A DNA stretch of 64,000 nucleotides, from contig CP099842.1 of NCBI GenBank assembly GCA_030062745.1, positions 25,205,822 through 25,269,821 of the forward strand. The letters are read 5' to 3'. The position numbers were made by a program, and so were the translations under genes. The notes under the pieces were generated by a model. It was not told the origin of the DNA. It did not search any database and saw only the letters and a program-made list of their open reading frames with translations. Below, piece after piece: positions 46,754 to 59,400 of this stretch. This DNA comes from Capitulum mitella (Eukaryota; Arthropoda; Thecostraca; Pollicipedomorpha; Pollicipedidae). Each line of letters opens with the position of its first letter. Position 1 is the stretch's first letter.

Positions 46754-46759
46754 TTTATT
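46754..46759 (-). terminator. AATAAA polyadenylation signal (candidate)
   Basis: AATAAA on the minus strand inside GCAATAAAATG, about 230 bases after the TAA of the open segment at 46989-47216 and followed by TGTCATGTCAT-type sequence. A single hexamer is weak evidence alone; its placement after that open segment is what makes it worth noting. Confidence 0.4.
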
Positions 46760-46988
46760 GCAAAAGAAACGACTGTGTCGTATCCAAAACATGCGTAAAG
46801 TTCTACACTTCAGCGTAAGTTTTCAGTTCAAACGATGTAAATTTTCCTTCCACCGAGTGGTGGAGAAACTTCGAGAACAGCCGAGCTCGCCAGCCTCGAT
46901 AAGCTTCCTGTTACACATAAACGGTGTGATGCAGGCGGCCTTGGGCTCAGGTGTCGGTGACCAGGGGTGTGCCGAATAATACCGCCTG

Positions 46989-47216
46989 TTAGCACTGTGG
47001 CCGTATCCATGGCCGCCAGTCGATCAGAGCGAGGAACTCTGCTGATGGATGGACACCCAACACGCCGGCACCCAGGCGGGGTGGCTGGCCGACCAGCAGC
47101 GCCGCTGTAGGCAGCGAACGCCCGTCAAATGTGGGGTGAATGACGACCGGTTTTAACGGAGGAGTGCAGATGAAGATGGGAAGGTGCTCTGGGGCTTCAG
47201 TACCTTTGATGAATTC
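46989..47216 (-). CDS. Unrecognised open segment, possible terminal exon
   Basis: A 75-codon stop-free stretch without ATG ending in TAA. It reads HLPIFICTPPLKPVVIHPTF, then LLVGQPPRLGAGVLGVHPSA and EFLALIDWRPWIRPQC. Third positions are GC-rich, like the certain exons nearby. A pyrimidine-rich stretch ends in CGCTGCCTACAG, so the true exon may start at 47104. An AATAAA lies about 230 bases past the stop. I do not recognise the protein. It would be a separate gene ending before CPED1 begins. Confidence 0.4.
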   Translation of the reverse strand, partial: EFIKGTEAPEHLPIFICTPPLKPVVIHPTFDGRSLPTAALLVGQPPRLGAGVLGVHPSAEFLALIDWRPWIRPQC

Positions 47217-49138
47217 TTAAATTTGTCCCAGGATGGTATCCCAGGTCATAATTCTGGGTCATTTCTTGTTCAGATTCCGATACCACGTCTAGGTTTACGT
47301 GTGATGTAATTTTCAAGTTCCTCTTGGCATGCAGCAGTGGTCTAGCCTTCAGAGTAACAAAAAAGAACAGACACCTAATGTTACCATTTTACTGTCATAA
47401 GCGCTGAACAAAACCCGTTAATATTTTCCCGAAGTTCTTTGACTGCTGGAAATTTGCAGGCACCCTTGTTCATTGTTTTATGCAGTGGGTTTCTAATTCA
47501 AAGAGCATCTTTGGATATGTTGAGTCGCTATTTCCTGATCCTCGGTTGGACTTCCAAATTGTGTTGATATCATTGTAAGTCGTCGCAGATCTTCCGCTTC
47601 TACATCCATCTTTCTCGGCGACTCTCTATCTTTTCTGCTGGCCGAATGCAAATGTGTGACGGGAGACGGGTCTTGGGACGGCAGCCTCAGGAAATGAGGT
47701 TCTGTCCAGCTGTCAGCGCCGTGAGCTGGAGGACAATACCATAGCCGGGGAGAGGCGCGGCGACCGCGGTGATACCAGGGTCTGTTCATCTTTATCAGCT
47801 GTGGCCGAACCGCAGACGGACCATGCCGTGGGAAGCCGCGATTTTTAGGGCGCTTGGTTTTCAGGAATTGTTTTTTGGTATCCAGGGACACGTGAGGTGC
47901 TTTGCGTTGATGATTTCCTGCAGCGTCGCCAGTGCTTAATGGCGGCTTTTTAATGGAGCTGGGCTTGGAAGTCGTGATAATTCACCCAGCTGATATTTTA
48001 TACTGGTGGTTTATTACAACATACGAAATATCTCCATATTGGAAGTGCTGCAAACATTAAAACAGGAAACATTGTTGGCGGTCCGACTATTTAATGATTC
48101 GTTCAGCTGACAAGACTGCTTTGGTCACGATATTTTGCAAAAGCTCATGGTGCCCTCAGGACACAAGAATGTTACACGGGAGTCCAATACAAAAATTTGG
48201 GATTGCACCTGTGAAAGGGTGGTAGCATGTCGCTTAAGTCACCTGCAATAAACGTACTTGCCGTTGCAATTTCGTTATTTTCCATTGCTTATCCTAGCGC
48301 CCAGTCTAAAACAAAACATGGCATTGATCAACGGAGGCTCGCCTATATGTGGGAACATATTAGCGGCTTATCACGAGAAGTAATGTAACTGAGCATCGTC
48401 AGCGATCTGCGCAAATTCCACTGTACTTCCATGTAACTTTGTCCTTTAAACTAACCCCTATGAAACTCTGAACGACGTTTAGTGCATCACACCTCCATTC
48501 CCATGCCACAATTGATGTGATAGCGCGGACAGCAAAAACTGAGGATATCGTTTTTCGTCGCTCGGGAATTCATCCAACTGTGTGAGGCCCCATAACAAGG
48601 GAAAAGGGCATCTGATTTACTAGTCTTCTTTTTACTTTCAGCTCGTGGGCAAACAGTTCTCGAAGAATGCTGTCGGTGTCCCAGGGGAACCGACTGGGCC
48701 CCGACGCTCGGGCCAATCTATGATTTGCTTGCGTTCTCGATAGGTTTCATTAGCGACGGAGGGGTGCATGACCATGGCTCTGAAGCACAGAAAAAATTTC
48801 AGAGACCAGTATTTTCATTAATTCCAGTTTAATGTGCACTGAGGCAGTCTCGTCATTAAACGAGGATTCATGTGAAAGCATTCAGATTTGTTTTGGGCTT
48901 GTAACAAACCTGATCAGAGCCACAGGCTCCACGGATGTGGATCTTGCTTCGGTCGGTTACATTGACATGCTGAAGACAGAAATAGTGAATGACGCTTCTA
49001 CTTCATGCAAACGCGAATACCGTCAGTGGTTCAAGTCAACGGTAACCGGCGTTGAATTATTAACGTTTTGTTTTGAATTATTGGCGTTGAACTATTGACG
49101 TTTCTGTGAGCTGAGCGGTAACGTTACCTCTTTTAAGA

Positions 49139-49180
49139 GAGAGATTAAATATTAGATATTAGATTTTATTATTATATTAT

Positions 49181-49211
<31 letters not shown>

Positions 49212-49260
49212 GATATTAGATAGATATTAGATTAGATAGATATTAGATATCAGAGATAGC
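49139..49260. repeat. AT-rich simple repeat
   Basis: Mixture of (TTA)n, (TA)n and GATATTA units next to the exon-like segment at 49303-49469. Confidence 0.9.
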
Positions 49261-49302
49261 GAAATAACAACAAAGTTAAATATTAGTGATGAAGGGACTC
49301 AC

Positions 49303-49469
49303 CTGAATGGTGTCATGTATCGAGAACTGGAAACGCTTTCTTCAAAAGCACGTCTCGCAGCTTGACCACATCGCAATGCTGCTTGTCGATCTGCTCATTG
49401 TTGTCGGAATCGGATGGCAGGGCTTGAAACACTAGCTTCGGCAGGGAGCGTTCTGTCTCTGGAACTGAA
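49303..49469 (-). CDS. Exon-like segment of an unrecognised gene
   Basis: Flanked by acceptor CACTGTCAG and perfect donor CAG|GTGAGT on the minus strand. The longest frame reads ERSLPKLVFQALPSDSDNNE then QHCDVVKLRDVLLKK but stops shortly before the donor; the last 30 bases read RFQFSIHDTIQ in another frame. It may be an exon with an indel, a non-coding exon or a pseudogene piece. No family recognised. Confidence 0.3.
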
Positions 49470-51344
49470 CTGACAGTGTTTCCTTTGGAGGGATTTTTAA
49501 GCGTTCCCTCAAGTGCCGCTCCAGCCGGGAGGAAACATCATGTCTCAAGGCAGTCCAGCCGGGGCTGTTTTTCTCGAGAATCGCTCTTTGAGTCTAGCCC
49601 GGCTGTTCGCCATCCACGGAAATCTGGAGGAGGCAGATGCTGAACGATGGGTTACACCGAGAGGAGCGCTTCAGCTCAAACGAAGAGGTATGCGATGGGA
49701 ATTCCGAAGCATCACGGTCCCGCCGCTAATGAACACAGACGAGTTTCCTCTGGTGAGGAGAGATAGGGAGTCACGCCCACCGAAGGCTTCGACTCAGAAC
49801 CACTTCAGACGCATTGCTGACGCACTCAGCAGCAAGTGTTCTTGACCGATGGTGACGCCGAGTCTACAATAGGCTGCGACTCTGTCAGGACCCACTGGTT
49901 AAATGCGCTTCTTGCACCTTTAGGCAGAAAGCCTCCAATCCGACGAGGTCTCTGGACCATTGCGACAGGCTCTGGCAGCCGGGCGCATTTCTGCAGCGTT
50001 CTTGCATGGAGACCCTGGTCAGGCGCGGTCCTTAGACGCTACAGCAGGCTTCACTGGACCGGCGCAGTCCCGGGGACGCCCCGGCAGGCTGTTGTGCTGG
50101 TCAGGCGGACTCTGTACGGGCACTGTAGCAGGCTGCGCTGGTCAGGCTGGACCGCTACTAGGCACGACTGGTGAGCTGCGGCGGCGCCAGCTGACCTGGA
50201 GCGACGCACTGGCGGTCCGCTTCCCGCGCTGAACACGCGACGACTGCGGTGACATCTGCCGCCCGACAACGGAACTGGACCATTCGCCGACTAGGGCGAC
50301 ATCTATGTGTGCCTGTCTAGATGGAACCAGTACGGTGGCGGCACCTACATGAACAGGTCGACTAGCGAAATGTCGCGGTGTTTAGTTTCGTTGGTTGGTT
50401 GGCTGCTGAGTTAAATACCGACGTTCCTGATTGCCGTGGACATTTCACGTCACATCCGCACATGCCAGCTGTGGCGCGAGATGGCAAAATGTTGTGATAG
50501 TTAATTTCAGGATGCTATGAGCCAAATACGCGAACGACGGCAAAAAACCGTGTGGCTATGGTCGTTTTAACTTTCAAGATTTCTTTGCTCTTATGGAAAA
50601 AGCAGTGCTGAAATGCCAACAATAGTCAGCGTAGTGGCATCCACACACCGTAAACTTGTCCTTCAGTGACTAGTTGCGTTTAACATGGTTGTAACCAGGG
50701 ACAGGAATTGCATGTCTTAGGACAGTTGTTGAAAACAATCGTAGAAAAAAACTCTTTAAGCTTCTTGAAGATCTCAAGTACTACTTAACATTTCTACAGA
50801 AATGGTTTCTGTCGTCTGGAAAAAAACTCGGCCGCGTATCTGGTGATTTTCCCGTGCTTCTGGTCCTTTTATTCATCAGAAGCGCTTGATGATAGATATG
50901 TGAGTTTAAATATCATTTAACGGAATAAAGGATCAGCATTTTTTCCTTGTAGATATGTTGAACGTAGTTCCCCATGCGCCTTTCTGTTCTCCTAACCATC
51001 ATTGACTCAATTTTTATTTGTTTGCGTGTTGCAGGTATAGTACATCTGGCATCGTTTACTTTACTCGCAAATATCCAAATTGTTTTCCATAAATATATAC
51101 ATAAATAAATAATCCATATCATAGATACCATGATAGATTTCCACTGTTTTTTCTATGCTAGATACAAAAGCTTTGGAAAGTTAAAAATATTTCCAAAATA
51201 AATAAAAAATCTGGTGTAAGTTAAAACTGGGATCGCGTTAGAATTCTACAATCAGCTTTCGGGGTCCTAATAACAAAAAAAGTCGGAATCATGTGAAGAA
51301 TACCAGCACCAGCTCAGTTAATAAACATCGCGACATGAACACGA

Positions 51345-51973
51345 AGGCTGGCCGTCCACTTGCACTATTCGGCGCGTAACCGAATGACCGAATGGCGGAA
51401 ATTACGCACCGAATTCTGGGACGCCGTCCACTGGTGCTTTTGACTCGCCGAAAGAATTTCCCATGACTTTCACAATGCAAAACAGCAAAACAAACACTTC
51501 TTTTCTTTTGATGGATTAGTAATGCATCAATAACAATCACAATGAAAATTAATTCTGCCACATTCATATGCATATCTGGACTGTTCTTATAGCACAGTTA
51601 AGTAATTCCAACGATCATACCTGCGACAAAAAGTTGTCCAGTTGACTACAGCATCCTTTAATTTAGTACTGCCACAACAAGTTCTAATATATCCTTCAAT
51701 ATCACGACAATTTGGACGGAAGTACTTACTTCATTGTCCTCTGTGAGTCGACTTCCATCAAACACGCTTGCGTCTCAACAGCTGTTTGCCGCCGAACGGC
51801 CGAAAAGTTGAGCTTTTTCTACTTTTCGGTTCAGCGCCGAAAAGTTGAACGCGCCGACTGGCGTATTCGGGCGTTCGGCGTCAGCTGACGAACATTCCCC
51901 CTTGGCCCAATGTTAAATTCCGCCATTCGGTCATTCGGCTACGCGCCGAATAGTGCAAGTGGACGGCCAGCCT
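51345..51973. mobile_element. MITE with long terminal inverted repeats (0.63 kb)
   Basis: The left end AGGCTGGCCGTCCACTTGCA and onward matches the reverse complement of the right end over about 57 bases with a couple of mismatches. The shared stretch includes the internal motif CCGAATGACCGAATGGCGGAA. The interior has repeated CGCCGA/TTCGG motifs and no transposase frame. No clear target-site duplication is visible, so the superfamily cannot be assigned. Confidence 0.75.
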
Positions 51974-52310
51974 AAGTGAAAGGTTTAGAGGAAAAAGTTC
52001 ATATCCAGAAGGATCTAATGTGCAGAACCCGATCGTGCAACTAAAACGCCTCTGAATAGAAGAGTTTGGAACCAGTGCCCTGAGCAGATGGCGATGGGAT
52101 ATAGTTCGCACGTCGTTAAAGTCACGACACGACAAGTTTGTCAAGGCAGCTCTTCCTGTTTCATAACAAATGATCCCTTAAGTTTCAGTCATACTGACTT
52201 TCACGCACCAGTTAAGGATAATTCTCCGATGCACAGACCCGGCTTCATTTTCAACCCTACGACTGACTCAAGACTCGATTTTTTAGCCGAAAAGTGCGTT
52301 AAAAGTGCAT

Positions 52311-52344
52311 TTATACGAACGGAATCTGTGTTCCGTTCGTATAA
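52311..52344. repeat. 14-bp perfect inverted repeat with 6-base loop
   Basis: TTATACGAACGGAA, loop TCTGTG, TTCCGTTCGTATAA. No gene support around it; function unknown. Confidence 0.85.
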
Positions 52345-53394
52345 GTGTTCACGTTTGATGTCCTCATTGCTACTTTACGTCTCAGAACCTTGGCATATCC
52401 CTCGCTGGACTCAAGGATCCTCACCTACTCTCTGGAGAAAGGAAAGAGGAAGGTTCTCACCCCGCCCATTTCTCTCCCATTCAATGCTGACAAAACCATT
52501 CTGTAGCACATCTCTTTCGTATTCAAGACACGTGTGATTTTACCCTCTGAGATCACTCAACCTCCTCTCAGGTCGCAGGGAATGAGAGTGGCTCCATTGA
52601 TTGTCGTCTCCGTTGTCTTCTTTATGGCACTGTGACCGTCAAATCATGTTTTTTTTGCGTCGGCCTGGTTTTGAAATGGATTAGTTCTTTTTATCCAAAA
52701 CAGTTCTTCTCTTGAAACCAAGGTCAAGCAAATGGAAGATCATCATCAGCTTATAATGCCAAAAATGACGTTTGATGAAAGCAGTAAGAGTTCTTATTAC
52801 TGAAAAGTGTTAAAATGATTGTCACCATTGCAATGAGCGATAAAAATACCGCATGAATGGTCCAAAGTCATTTTGGGTCTGTATGAGGAATATATTATAT
52901 AAGCCATAAGGTAAGTGACTTCACTTAGCTTTGGAAAACATCGCTGTCCTTTCGAAACCCGACACGTTATCAAGTGTGGCCGAAAATGTCTGAAAATTAT
53001 TGCGAGCTCTGAATAGGATTTCAGTGACTGCCGCAGTCGCAATGTTAAGATTTCTGAAAAATGATGTCTTGACAATCTCTCTCAAGAGTTCCAGCCATGT
53101 CACTAAACGTATGTCCAAACAATCGTATACCAGCACCTGAAGACACATTTTGTTAGATTCCTGAGGAAGAAGCTGAAATGTAGTTCAGGTCTAGAAACAG
53201 GGCTTGCAAACCCTCGGTGAACTGATATGACCTTCGAGCAAGTTTCTTTGTGAGGGAGGAGGAGGAGATACGGAAAGGCGGTAAGATCATCCATAATACT
53301 TGAATTTCAGGCCTTTAACGCGGGTCATACACCGGCTAAGACAAACCACGTAGAGATGGCGACCACTGCCTCCTACGTTCGGCGAGGGCTGAGC

Positions 53395-53980
53395 GCTATT
53401 TAATGCGCGGCATGTAGGCGCTACATCGTCCGTGAATTTTAACCGTCGCACTACACGCGTCAAGCGCGCGCAAAGCCAGCACGGGCCACCCAAGTCGTCC
53501 CCTCGGCTTTGTCTGCCAGCGAGCACCACAGTCCCAACGCGCTAAGAGGGCTTTACGGTGCGCACTACAGCAACTTTGCAGACGCCTCCTTTGATGTGGC
53601 CGCCCTGACACCCCGGCAGGATACAGCGCGGGCCGGGCACGTAAGAGCGCCCTGCTCGGCACTTCTGTTGGGTGTCTGACGCGGTCGCCGTCGTACTCCG
53701 ACCGGGCGGACCGCACTGCGCGCTGATTGGCTGACGGAGGGCATCTGAGGGACCGCCAGCCGGCGGTCGCCGCCGCCGCCACGCGCCGCCAGTAAGCCCC
53801 AGAGAGGCGGCGGTGGCGCGGTGTTGTGTGTACGGACAGCCGCCGGAGCTGTGTGAAGCTGTGGACTGGGGTACACAGACGGTGCAGGTCTGGGAGAGAT
53901 GGCAAAGCGCTGGGCACGGCTGGACTGTCGTCTGTGTGCGTTCTGAGACTGTGACAGCATGGGGCAGGCAAGGGCCTCGA
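53395..53980. promoter_or_regulatory. CpG island over the Tiki start
   Basis: A CpG-dense island that ends at Tiki exon 1. It contains an inverted CCAAT box (GATTGGCTGACGG, ATTGG at 53726-53730) about 230 bases before the ATG. Minus-strand frames here are open but show nothing recognisable. The island may also serve a leftward transcript, since unassigned minus-strand segments begin within about 4 kb; that is inference. Confidence 0.55.
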
Positions 53981-54009
53981 GCATCCTGCGACTGCTGCTT
54001 TTTGTCGCG
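53959..54009 (+). CDS. Tiki: Tiki exon 1: start and signal peptide
   Basis: ATG in a strong context (A at -3, G at +4) with an in-frame TGA 15 bases upstream. The 17 codons read [17 protein letters not shown] and end at the perfect donor GCG|GTAAGT. Joined to exon 2 (VILADAG) this makes a typical cleavable signal peptide. It sits at the edge of a CpG island, as expected for a first exon. Confidence 0.83.
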
Positions 54010-56424
54010 GTAAGTGGGATTAGGTTGGCCTGTCCCTAACGGAGGCAGATACAGAGCCTGTCTCCACCCGATTCACTGCTGTGTCCTCCGAAATTACCGA
54101 ATAGAAACATCTAGGAAGCTTGGACTTGTGGGATCAGTATGCACAGAATGTCCCTATCTTTCCGTTTGTTGTTACATTTTTTCGCCTGTTTGATTCGTAA
54201 TGATCTAATTGAAATGCGCAATGATCTTCGAGTGGGCGCGATTTTTTATGATTATAAATTCGGTCATCATTTGGTACCGGTGACGCGCGATATGCATGTA
54301 ATTGAAGATATAGCAACCGGTTGAAGTGGTTGATCCACGTGAGGATCAAAGATAGCTGACCATCATGGGAAATACCAAACCCCAGCGGGAATTGCAAATA
54401 TTGGGATGGACAGTGGGTACCGCTATGATTTAAAACAGAATATACTACGTTAGATAGTGGTTCTTCCCCGTTTAATTACACACTATAAGGCATCTCAAGG
54501 GTACCTTACCCTTTGAACCCTTGGATCCAATCCATGCCTGACGACAATAAAGGCTTCCTGTCAGACCCAGCTTCTCCTAGCATAAAAAAGACTGTTTTTC
54601 GCACAATCAAGCTGTCGTTGTCTTTCCTGTTTCGGTAAGTCGCGACGGCTTTGTTGCTGATATGTGGGCCCTGGCATTGAATTCTGGGTGGACTGATCCG
54701 TGTGTATGACGACAATTTACATATGGACGCTTAAGCGTGTTTGTGATGTGTCACGAACTAGTAGGCTTGTAGATTTGTCACAGCCCCTTTCCCTGACTAC
54801 TACTAGACTTGTAGCCTTGTCACAGCCCCTTTCCCTGTGCCCCACTGCTGTTGTTTCATGCAGGTCGTCGTAATTGCAAAACACATAAACTGATTTGAGA
54901 TGAACCGCCATGTCATTGCACAACAGGGCTTGAAGACACTTTTGCATTCCTTGTCAATAATTTATTCATGACTGTGCATTCTATTCCACGCCAATGGAGC
55001 ACCCAGATCCCGTTTGCCTTCCATTCTCTGGTATCACTATGTTCTGACTTCCACAATGCAATTCGGGGCTGTAGATAAAACTCCTGTTGATACGAACGTT
55101 TGAACTGGCCTCAGCCCTTCTTAATGTATGAGTTTCGCCTCCCGCTGAGAGACTGGTTTGACGTTTGCCTGTGACGCGCTGCTAGACGGGCTGGTGATTG
55201 ACTGCAAGGGCGAGCTGGTAATCAACAATGTCGCATATCATAAGTGCATTGTTTTGTCAGCTTTACCTATGGGACACGTTTCACACGAAAGTACCGTGTC
55301 CGTGGGCCGCCAGTGAGCAGCAGATTGCCATTTGGTGTGTTAATTACATTCCCAGAACCGTGGGAGAAGTGTCCTTAATGCTTCTTATATCATTATGTAT
55401 AAAATAATAGAATAGTCTGCACCGTCATTCATGGTCGATTTAAAACCCTACACGTCACAGATGGAATGCGCTGTCTCCGTTGCTAGGCGGGATTGGACTG
55501 ATTTCTTGATTTATCCCACGAAGCCGTAAATCTGACTTATCCACTGCCGCCGCTGTGAATTAACGTCGTTGGCTCGCAGACACTCGACGCTATTCCCAGT
55601 GCACATTCATGCAGCGTCTTCCCGAACACTACGTAATGCGCGGGCATGGTTTCAGGTGGTCCCACGTAAATCAGAGCTGGCCCTGAGGCACGACTTTATA
55701 GCTGGTGTGGACTCATGAACGCAGAGTGCGGTTCACGATGTAGGTCACGCAGTTCGCGTTGTTCTGCTCGCGCGGTTCGTCAGTCGTGTGTGAATTCATG
55801 TCGAACTTGCTTCGAAATTCTGAACGCCATTAATACTGCGTCGTTCACAAACTCATGTCTTTCTTCTCCAGAAAGAAACGCGGAAAAGAGGGTCGATGTT
55901 ATACATAAATGTGTATGAACTAACGAAAAACTAAAATACATAAACGTATATGAACCCATGTAATCGATATAGGTTTTACCCGTCTTGGAGAACTATCAAA
56001 TGCCATCTCTTGGGATAACTTACAAAAAGTTTCTAAAAGATTTGGTTGTTGAGTGCAGTGGCGCAACCTATACACGTTAGTCGAAATGGTTACCAAACGC
56101 TTGAATGGCCGCCGTCATGACCTGATGGATAAGGAGCCGAACAATAGAGTCCGGTGCGTGATTGGCGCTGGGTTCGAATCCCAGGACGGGAACCTGTACT
56201 TGGCCCGAGACCGGAAGAACCAGCCAGTCTTGGACGGGATGGCCGTGTCTTGGAGTTACATGGTACAATGAAGATCCTCCGGTGCCATTTGATTCATTGA
56301 CTGGGGTAAAATTGGCCCATATTTCGGAATATTTCTGTGATGGGGTCACGGTCTAGCAAAAAGATTGGCGCAGCTTGGACTTTGATCCCAGCGCCATGTG
56401 CTCAACTCGATCCGGTTAATTTGA

Positions 56425-56471
<47 letters not shown>

Positions 56472-59400
56472 TATATACATATTTATTTACTGATTTATTT
56501 ATATACCGATAGACAGACGGAAAGATACACATTTTTGTCCTATAAATCAAAGCAAAGGGTTTAGCTGACCAGAGTACGCCTTGTTGAAGGCTCAATGTTA
56601 GGACGGATTATTGCAGTTCTGATCTACCGTGCGATAAAAATGTGTCATTCCTCCTTCAGTGTAAGAATATTTTACAGACTGCTTCGATATCATTCTCAAC
56701 ACCTGAGGTTTAAGCTATGGGTTTCAAGGAAGACGCTCCGAAATTTTACGAAACTTAAATGGTCGTGCGCATGAGGAAATCTGAAAGGCCCCAAGCCTTA
56801 GCCATTTTAATATAGCTACATCTGTTTACTTGGTCTGGTCGCCGAGGCTGCTTTATATCGCTGACCTGTCAGCTTTGTAACACCATTCTATCGAGTATAT
56901 TCTCCTTTCAAAACCACTTTCTTCATTTCGTTGAAGGGCTGCTCATTTTGAAGAATAGACATTGGCTGTGTGTCGCGCATGCGTTCACCGTTGCTGAATT
57001 CACTGAATGCATCGAGGCGTCTAAAGCCAGCAGACCTACGCTACGTTTGTTCTTTTGTCTGCTGGAAATGCGGCAAAGGACCATCGCCATGCTTTCAGAC
57101 TAGGCGATGTTTATCGAAGGCTGGGGCGCCGGGATGGAATGGTAGTCCGTCATCGACTTATCCTTCCGGCGCTCGAGCGCCCTGGTGCTCGACAAGTCAC
57201 CCTCCCTAGGAAAACAGCAGCTTAGGCCCAAAGAAAAGCCGGATCCGGCTGCCGATGGTGGGAGGATGGGAGAACGGAAATAACATTACCGGCGGTAAAA
57301 GCCTGTCAAAGCCAGGCCGTTCCCGACTCCATCCCTGCCTAACTCCTCCATTCGGCAGGCTGCATCGGGTGGCATCTCGAGCCGCCACGGAGCCTGTCGC
57401 AACATAACGTCAGTGGCATCGCTTATAACTCACCATCATTATTGCAGCCGTGTGGGCTTTAATGGTCATTGCGTCTAAAGTTAGCGTCGACATTGACAGC
57501 GTTTAGCGACTGCAGCGCCGCGAACGCGACCAGGTCGGCACGTCGAGCTGTCATGGTTCGCGCGTCACACCAGCTCCGACGTCAGCGCGGCGTGACACCA
57601 GGGGGCCAAACGATCGCCCGCCGGCGGCATGGGGTGTCACGTGACGCTCCTGCCGCGCGGCGGCTTTGTCCGTGACGGGCATCCGTCACGGGCGTGACGT
57701 GGCCGCTCGTTAATGCGTTCCGGCGCGGGCGTCGTCCTTCTGCGTAGCGGACCATCAGTCGTGGATGGTGACGCCCTGTGAATGCCCCCCTTCCCCGTGG
57801 CCGGTACCCCCCTCCCCCGGCGTGCCGGTGTCATCGATCAAAAAGACCGCCGTCTTGTGCCGCCGCGTCCGATCGGATACTGCCGCCTCCCTGTAACGGG
57901 TCTGGCTGTCACGCTCAACGTCGTAACGCGGCGTGACGCATCACGCTGCGGCGGATCAGTGGTCAACAGAGCTCGACGTTCGCAGCGCGCTCGGGCGAGA
58001 GGCCGGCATAGAGCTCGGGCCTGGTGTTTTGCAGCGACGGAGGGGACTGCTCGGAGCCGTTCACTGACCCGCGTCCTGGTCTGTTTCAGGTGATACTGGC
58101 AGACGCCGGGGTGCGACAAACGGAGGCCCGGAAGAGGTCCTCTCGGCCAAACTACTGTGATCAGGAGGTATGCAAACCACAGGCTGTTGTAGGACAGTAG
58201 CTGGCAGCGTGAGAGAGCTTTACGGCTTTGTTGTTATTCTGAACATGAAGTAGAACTCTTACCACGCTTCGGCGTCCGGAGACGGTCCGATAAAATGCTA
58301 ATCCGGTTTGTAACTGTCATTATTGAGAAAACTGAAACGGAAAAGCATAAACTACATTTGGGTCAACTCATAATCGCCGTATCACCATGTTCAAGGAAAC
58401 ATCTGTTTAAAAATAGCATTTGACCGTTACACATTCAGGCAACAGGATTGCACATTACCTACCAAAAGACGCATGCGTCTTCTTACGTAAGACACATACG
58501 TTTCCCTGTTCCTTGATCGAAATGCGGCCCAGTCCAGTCGCCAACGGCCAGCCGTCTCGCCTCGCTGACAATCACAGGACCCCGCGACGCTGACGGGGCA
58601 GAAAACAAACACTCCCGCCGACCCGACCTGCCTGGCCGGCCGCCAGTCGGGCCGGGCCAGGGCCTCTGACGTCACCGCACGGTCACGCCGGCCTCCGCCG
58701 CCGCCGCCTTGTCACGTGCGCACGTGCCGGCGCGCCGGTCCGGCCGGCTGATCCTCTGGAATCCCGCCCGGGCAGGCGCACCTGAATACGACTGTCAGCT
58801 GCACTAGATGGGGGAGACTGAGGATTAGCGCGCCGCGTCTCACCCCCTCCCCACGTCAGCGACTCACGGAAACCTGTCAACGACGGCGGCGACGGCAGCT
58901 GGCCGGAAGCCTCTGTGCTGGTCGTATTTCACCTGGGTAGGCGGAGCCGCGGCCAGGTCGGAGGCAGTACAGATACTGGGCTACCGTGGGTCTCACGTTC
59001 AGCGGGAAATTATGGTCGCGGTCGGGGACCTTCCGACGGCTTAACGGCACGCGTGGCTGCAGTTTGTCAATGTTGCAAGCGGCAGGCTCGCGCCATTCAT
59101 TCAAGCTGACCTCAGCCGTTAATATGGTTTCCGAGGGTTCTTAAAAGACAACACAGTTCAGCCGCCTGCGCGGCTCGAGTGCGAAGCTTCTTGCTTGTTC
59201 CGGTTTGTGCATCACTAAATTTGGGACATCAAGGCCACGAAACTGGACCCACGAGGGCTCGACATACAAGTTAATGCTTACGAAATCGCTCCACGCTTCT
59301 GTCCGCTCGATATGGCTCCCGTTTTTATGAACACCCACAAAAAACGTAAGTGACGTTTTCTCTGTTTCTCAAATTACGTGTGAGAGGCCTAGTTCTTTTG

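Noticed and set aside
47493-47937. Minus-strand open frame of about 145 codons before the terminal-exon candidate
   Set aside because: A good-looking acceptor precedes it, but several frames on both strands look equally coding across 47650-47850 and no donor or family match decides between them.
49513-49845. 110-codon plus-strand open frame with ATG
   Set aside because: No domain, no supporting splice signals, and codon use unlike the certain exons of this window.
50020-50170. Possible repeat built on CAGGCTGCGCTGGTCAGGC
   Set aside because: Only two or three loose copies; too degenerate to call a minisatellite.
56109-56190. tRNA gene
   Set aside because: B box and T stem are good but the D arm and anticodon arm do not form; it is the head of a SINE.
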